Assembly: GCA_011523195.1 (NCBI GenBank)
Contig: WTHH01000301.1
Coordinates: 1 to 7,397 of the forward strand
Source: Verrucomicrobiales bacterium
Lineage (GTDB): Bacteria > Verrucomicrobiota > Verrucomicrobiia > Limisphaerales > UBA1096
DNA length: 7,397 nt
Direction of reading: 5' to 3'
Shown one piece after another: positions 5,531-7,397 of this stretch (its first letter is position 1; the number at the start of each line of letters is the position of its first letter). Made by a program: the position numbers and the translations under genes. The notes beneath the pieces are model-generated. The model searched no databases. It saw nothing but the letters and a program-made list of their open reading frames with translations, and had not been told where the DNA came from.

Positions 5531-6505
5531 ATGTTGAAATTTTCCAGACTCTCGATGGGCCTGACGGCAGGGTTGCTGCTCGCCGGGCTGAACACTGTTT
5601 CCGCAGCCAAGAATGTCGATGCCGCCGACCCCAAAAAGGTTGACGCCGACTTCAAGTTTCAGGGCGAATACGCCGGCTCACTCGGCGGCCAGTACGACGT
5701 CGGTGCGCAGGTTATCGCGCTCGGTGGCGGCAAATTTAAAATGGTTCTCTACCCTGGCGGCCTGCCCGGTGCCGGTTACGAAGGCGGGGAAAAACGGGAG
5801 TACGACGGCGCACGCGATGGCGACACGGTGACCTTCACCGGCGGCACCACCGGCAAGAGCATCTCTGGCGGCAAGCTGACATTTGAGCGCGACGGCCAGT
5901 CGTTCTCCATCGAACGTACCATCCGCAAGAGCCCGACGCTCAGTGCCAAGCCGCCCGAGGGCGCAACCGTGTTGTTCAATGGCAAGTCCGCCAAGAATTT
6001 CAAGCCGGGCAAGATGACCGAGGACGGCCTGCTGATGGAGGGCGCCAACAGCGTCGCCAAGTTTCAGAGTCACAAGCTTCACCTCGAGTTCCGCCTACCG
6101 TACGAACCGACCCGCCGTGGTCAGGGTCGCGCCAACAGCGGCTGCTACCTGCAGGCTCGTTACGAAGTGCAGGTGCTTGATTCGTTCGGGCTAGCCGGCA
6201 AACACAACGAGTGCGGTGGCATCTATTCCATCAAGGATCCCGACCTGAACATGTGTTTCCCTCCGCTCCAATGGCAGACCTATGACATCGACTTCACCGC
6301 GGCAAAGTACGACAAGGACGGCAAGAAGACCGCCAACGCCCGGATCACCGTGCGGCACAACGGCGTGTTGATTCACGACAACGTCGAGCTGCCCAAGCGC
6401 ACCACCGCTAGTCCACTGGCCGAGGGGCCCGAGCCGGGATTCCTGCACCTACAGGATCACAGCAACCCGCTTCGCTTCCGTAACATTTGGGTGGTGAAGA
6501 AATAG
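5531..6505 (+). CDS. Secreted DUF1080 (3-keto-disaccharide hydrolase domain) protein
   Basis: This is a 324-residue exported protein. The ATG at 5531 gives a clean signal peptide (MLKFSRL, hydrophobic 8-20, likely cleavage after VSA at residue 25). The frame stays open upstream to a TTG at 5444, but that extension would hide the signal peptide and translate both intergenic palindromes. Residues about 40-135 are a beta-rich, Gly-rich N-terminal region (FQGEYAGS, FKMVLYPGGLPG, DGDTVTFTGG). The DUF1080/PF06439 domain spans about 145-322 with VLFNGKS, GRANSGCYLQARYEVQVLDS, GGIYS, WQTYDIDFTA and HLQDHSNPLRFRNIWV. The fold is a concanavalin-like beta-sandwich; characterised relatives hydrolyse or lyse 3-keto-glycosides, so a role in breaking down extracellular or periplasmic oxidised sugars is likely but substrate-unproven. 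A strong terminator follows. Confidence 0.93.
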   Translation: MLKFSRLSMGLTAGLLLAGLNTVSAAKNVDAADPKKVDADFKFQGEYAGSLGGQYDVGAQVIALGGGKFKMVLYPGGLPGAGYEGGEKREYDGARDGDTVTFTGGTTGKSISGGKLTFERDGQSFSIERTIRKSPTLSAKPPEGATVLFNGKSAKNFKPGKMTEDGLLMEGANSVAKFQSHKLHLEFRLPYEPTRRGQGRANSGCYLQARYEVQVLDSFGLAGKHNECGGIYSIKDPDLNMCFPPLQWQTYDIDFTAAKYDKDGKKTANARITVRHNGVLIHDNVELPKRTTASPLAEGPEPGFLHLQDHSNPLRFRNIWVVKK

Positions 6506-6525
6506 CCTAACGAAAATAGCTTTTG

Positions 6526-6553
6526 AAACGCGCACTTCGGTGCGCGTTTTTTT
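6526..6553 (+). terminator. Intrinsic terminator after the DUF1080 gene
   Basis: A ten-base-pair stem (AAACGCGCAC with GTGCGCGTTT) closes on a TTCG loop in the stable C(UUCG)G context, and a run of seven T (6547-6553) follows. It starts 20 bases after the DUF1080 stop. The T-run overlaps the stop codon of the converging pseudouridine synthase gene. On the minus strand only three T follow the stem, so termination in that direction would be weaker. Confidence 0.95.
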
Positions 6554-7277
6554 ATTGGGCAACGAACTCGCTGAACCACTTCTCCGGGTCGGCGTTGAAC
6601 TGCCAATCCCGGCCACGCCATTCAAAGCCCAAACCACCGGCGTGCAGGGCGTGGCACGGCAGGATGAGCCGCCGGCGTTGTTCGTCAGTGAGGCGGCGCT
6701 CGACCAGCGCGAGGTAGCAGTCTTCGTCGTACCCGTACAATTTGTCGCCGACGATCGGATGCCCGATGTGCGCGAGATGAATCCGGATCTGGTGCTTGCG
6801 CCCGGATTGCGGTCGAACTCGCAGTAGGCTGAAATCGCCCTCGGCACGCGAAAAACGACTGGCAACGGTGAAGGTGGTTTGAGCCTCCCGGCCGTCGGTG
6901 CGCACGCAATCCTTGATTGCCACCGGACTGGATTCGTCGGGGCCGAGCGGCTCGTCAATGAGTCCGGACTCCGGCCCAACATGGCCATGCACGATCGCAT
7001 CGTACGACTTTTGCACGGCACCGCTCTCCCAAAGTTTTCGCAGTTCTCTCGCTGCCTCGTCGCGCTTGGCCAGGAGCACAATCCCGGTGGTTTCGCGGTC
7101 GAGCCGGTTGACCATGTGAACGTCCGCCTGGCCAAGGTGCAGTCGCACGCGGCTGATCAGGCTGCTGTATTCGTCGCCTTTAGTCGGGTGGCAGACGAGG
7201 TCGGCCGGCTTGTTGACCACGAGCAACTCGTCGTCTTCATGCACGAGGCCAAATAGTTTCTCCGGATGCCCGCTCAT
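6552..7277 (-). CDS. RluA-family 23S rRNA/tRNA pseudouridine synthase
   Basis: This enzyme isomerises uridine to pseudouridine in structured RNA. With the start at 7277 it has 241 residues. Visible motifs are LLVVNKPADLVCHP (18-31), the catalytic motif MVNRLDRETTG (55-65) with Asp60, the Arg-rich RPQSGRKHQIRIHLAHIGHP region and GDKLYG. There is no N-terminal S4 RNA-binding domain, so it resembles the short RluA/RluC-like catalytic form rather than full RluD. An upstream ATG at 7313 would give 253 residues, but that segment is the coding end of the LRR gene in another frame. The ATG at 7277 overlaps that gene's TGA as ATGA, which indicates translational coupling. The RNA target position cannot be assigned. 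Its stop lies within the T-run of the opposing terminator. Confidence 0.93.
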   Translation of the reverse strand: MSGHPEKLFGLVHEDDELLVVNKPADLVCHPTKGDEYSSLISRVRLHLGQADVHMVNRLDRETTGIVLLAKRDEAARELRKLWESGAVQKSYDAIVHGHVGPESGLIDEPLGPDESSPVAIKDCVRTDGREAQTTFTVASRFSRAEGDFSLLRVRPQSGRKHQIRIHLAHIGHPIVGDKLYGYDEDCYLALVERRLTDEQRRRLILPCHALHAGGLGFEWRGRDWQFNADPEKWFSEFVAQ

Positions 7278-7397
7278 TCCGGGACGGTGGCGGAGCGGTA
7301 GTAGATGCGGCATTTCGGCAGCGCCTTTTGCAGGCGGCGCACGCCGTCGGTCGTGAGCCTCGTCCGGTAAAGGTAAAGCGACTGAAGTTGCTTCAGC
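7274..7397 (-). CDS. Leucine-rich-repeat protein, C-terminal fragment
   Basis: Reading the minus strand from base 7396, a 40-codon open frame runs to a TGA at 7276-7274 and continues out of the window upstream. It encodes one complete LRR-type unit, LKQLQSLYLYRTRLTTDGV, followed by RRLQKALPKCRIYY and a short tail ending SATVPE. The pattern LxxLxxLxLxxTxhTxxGVxxLxxxLPxCxI is the typical last repeat and cap of the LRR proteins common in Planctomycetes and Verrucomicrobia, where LRRs often follow cytochrome c or other secreted domains. What precedes it here is unseen. Its stop overlaps the pseudouridine synthase start. Confidence 0.85.
   Translation of the reverse strand, partial: LKQLQSLYLYRTRLTTDGVRRLQKALPKCRIYYRSATVPE

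Noticed and set aside
7063..7076. A further palindrome copy (12/14) within the pseudouridine synthase gene.
   Set aside because: It encodes the LLAKRD segment that normally follows the catalytic motif in this enzyme family, so protein constraint explains it.

Overview
The window looks like chromosomal DNA from a moderately GC-rich bacterium of the Verrucomicrobiota, or more broadly the Planctomycetes-Verrucomicrobia group. This rests on family content only. It carries a secreted DUF1080 (3-keto-disaccharide hydrolase) protein, a sulfatase-modifying-factor (FGE-sulfatase) domain protein, a secreted ankyrin-repeat protein, and the tail of a leucine-rich-repeat protein. These families are expanded in those phyla. 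No mobile element, tRNA, rRNA or CRISPR array is visible.

Layout. Bases 1-972 (+) hold the 3' part of an FGE-sulfatase domain protein. A 66-codon hypothetical ORF (995-1195, +) follows, then an exported 541-residue ankyrin-repeat protein (1252-2877, +) and a LOG-family nucleotide phosphoribohydrolase (3047-3739, +). The LOG gene ends tail-to-tail, with overlapping stop codons, against a small zinc-ribbon protein (3736-4086, -). That protein lies 24 bases downstream of argG (4111-5373, -). From the argG/DUF1080 divergent intergenic region, the DUF1080 protein (5531-6505, +) reads rightwards to a strong intrinsic terminator. From the right edge, an LRR protein tail (7274-7397, -) and an RluA-type pseudouridine synthase (6552-7277, -) read leftwards, joined by an ATGA stop/start overlap.

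Most genes are ordinary core or accessory functions: arginine synthesis, RNA modification, nucleotide clean-up and secreted proteins. They do not form one pathway. The feature the genes do not explain is a 14-base perfect palindrome, CGCTTGGCCAAGCG. It occurs four times exactly and once at 12/14, always between genes. Flanking bases are not conserved. Three of the five copies begin 1-2 bases after a stop codon, and the other two sit 52 bases apart upstream of the DUF1080 gene. I do not recognise this element, and it is the main item worth pursuing.

Three start or end corrections come from reading the sequence. The DUF1080 protein should start at 5531, because an upstream extension would translate two palindromes. 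The pseudouridine synthase should start at 7277, not 7313. The first gene is open to base 1 and is therefore 5'-truncated by the window. A second cross-gene observation is a shared module, VDW-(26 residues)-FYRV, at the C-terminus of the ankyrin protein and just ahead of the FGE domain.
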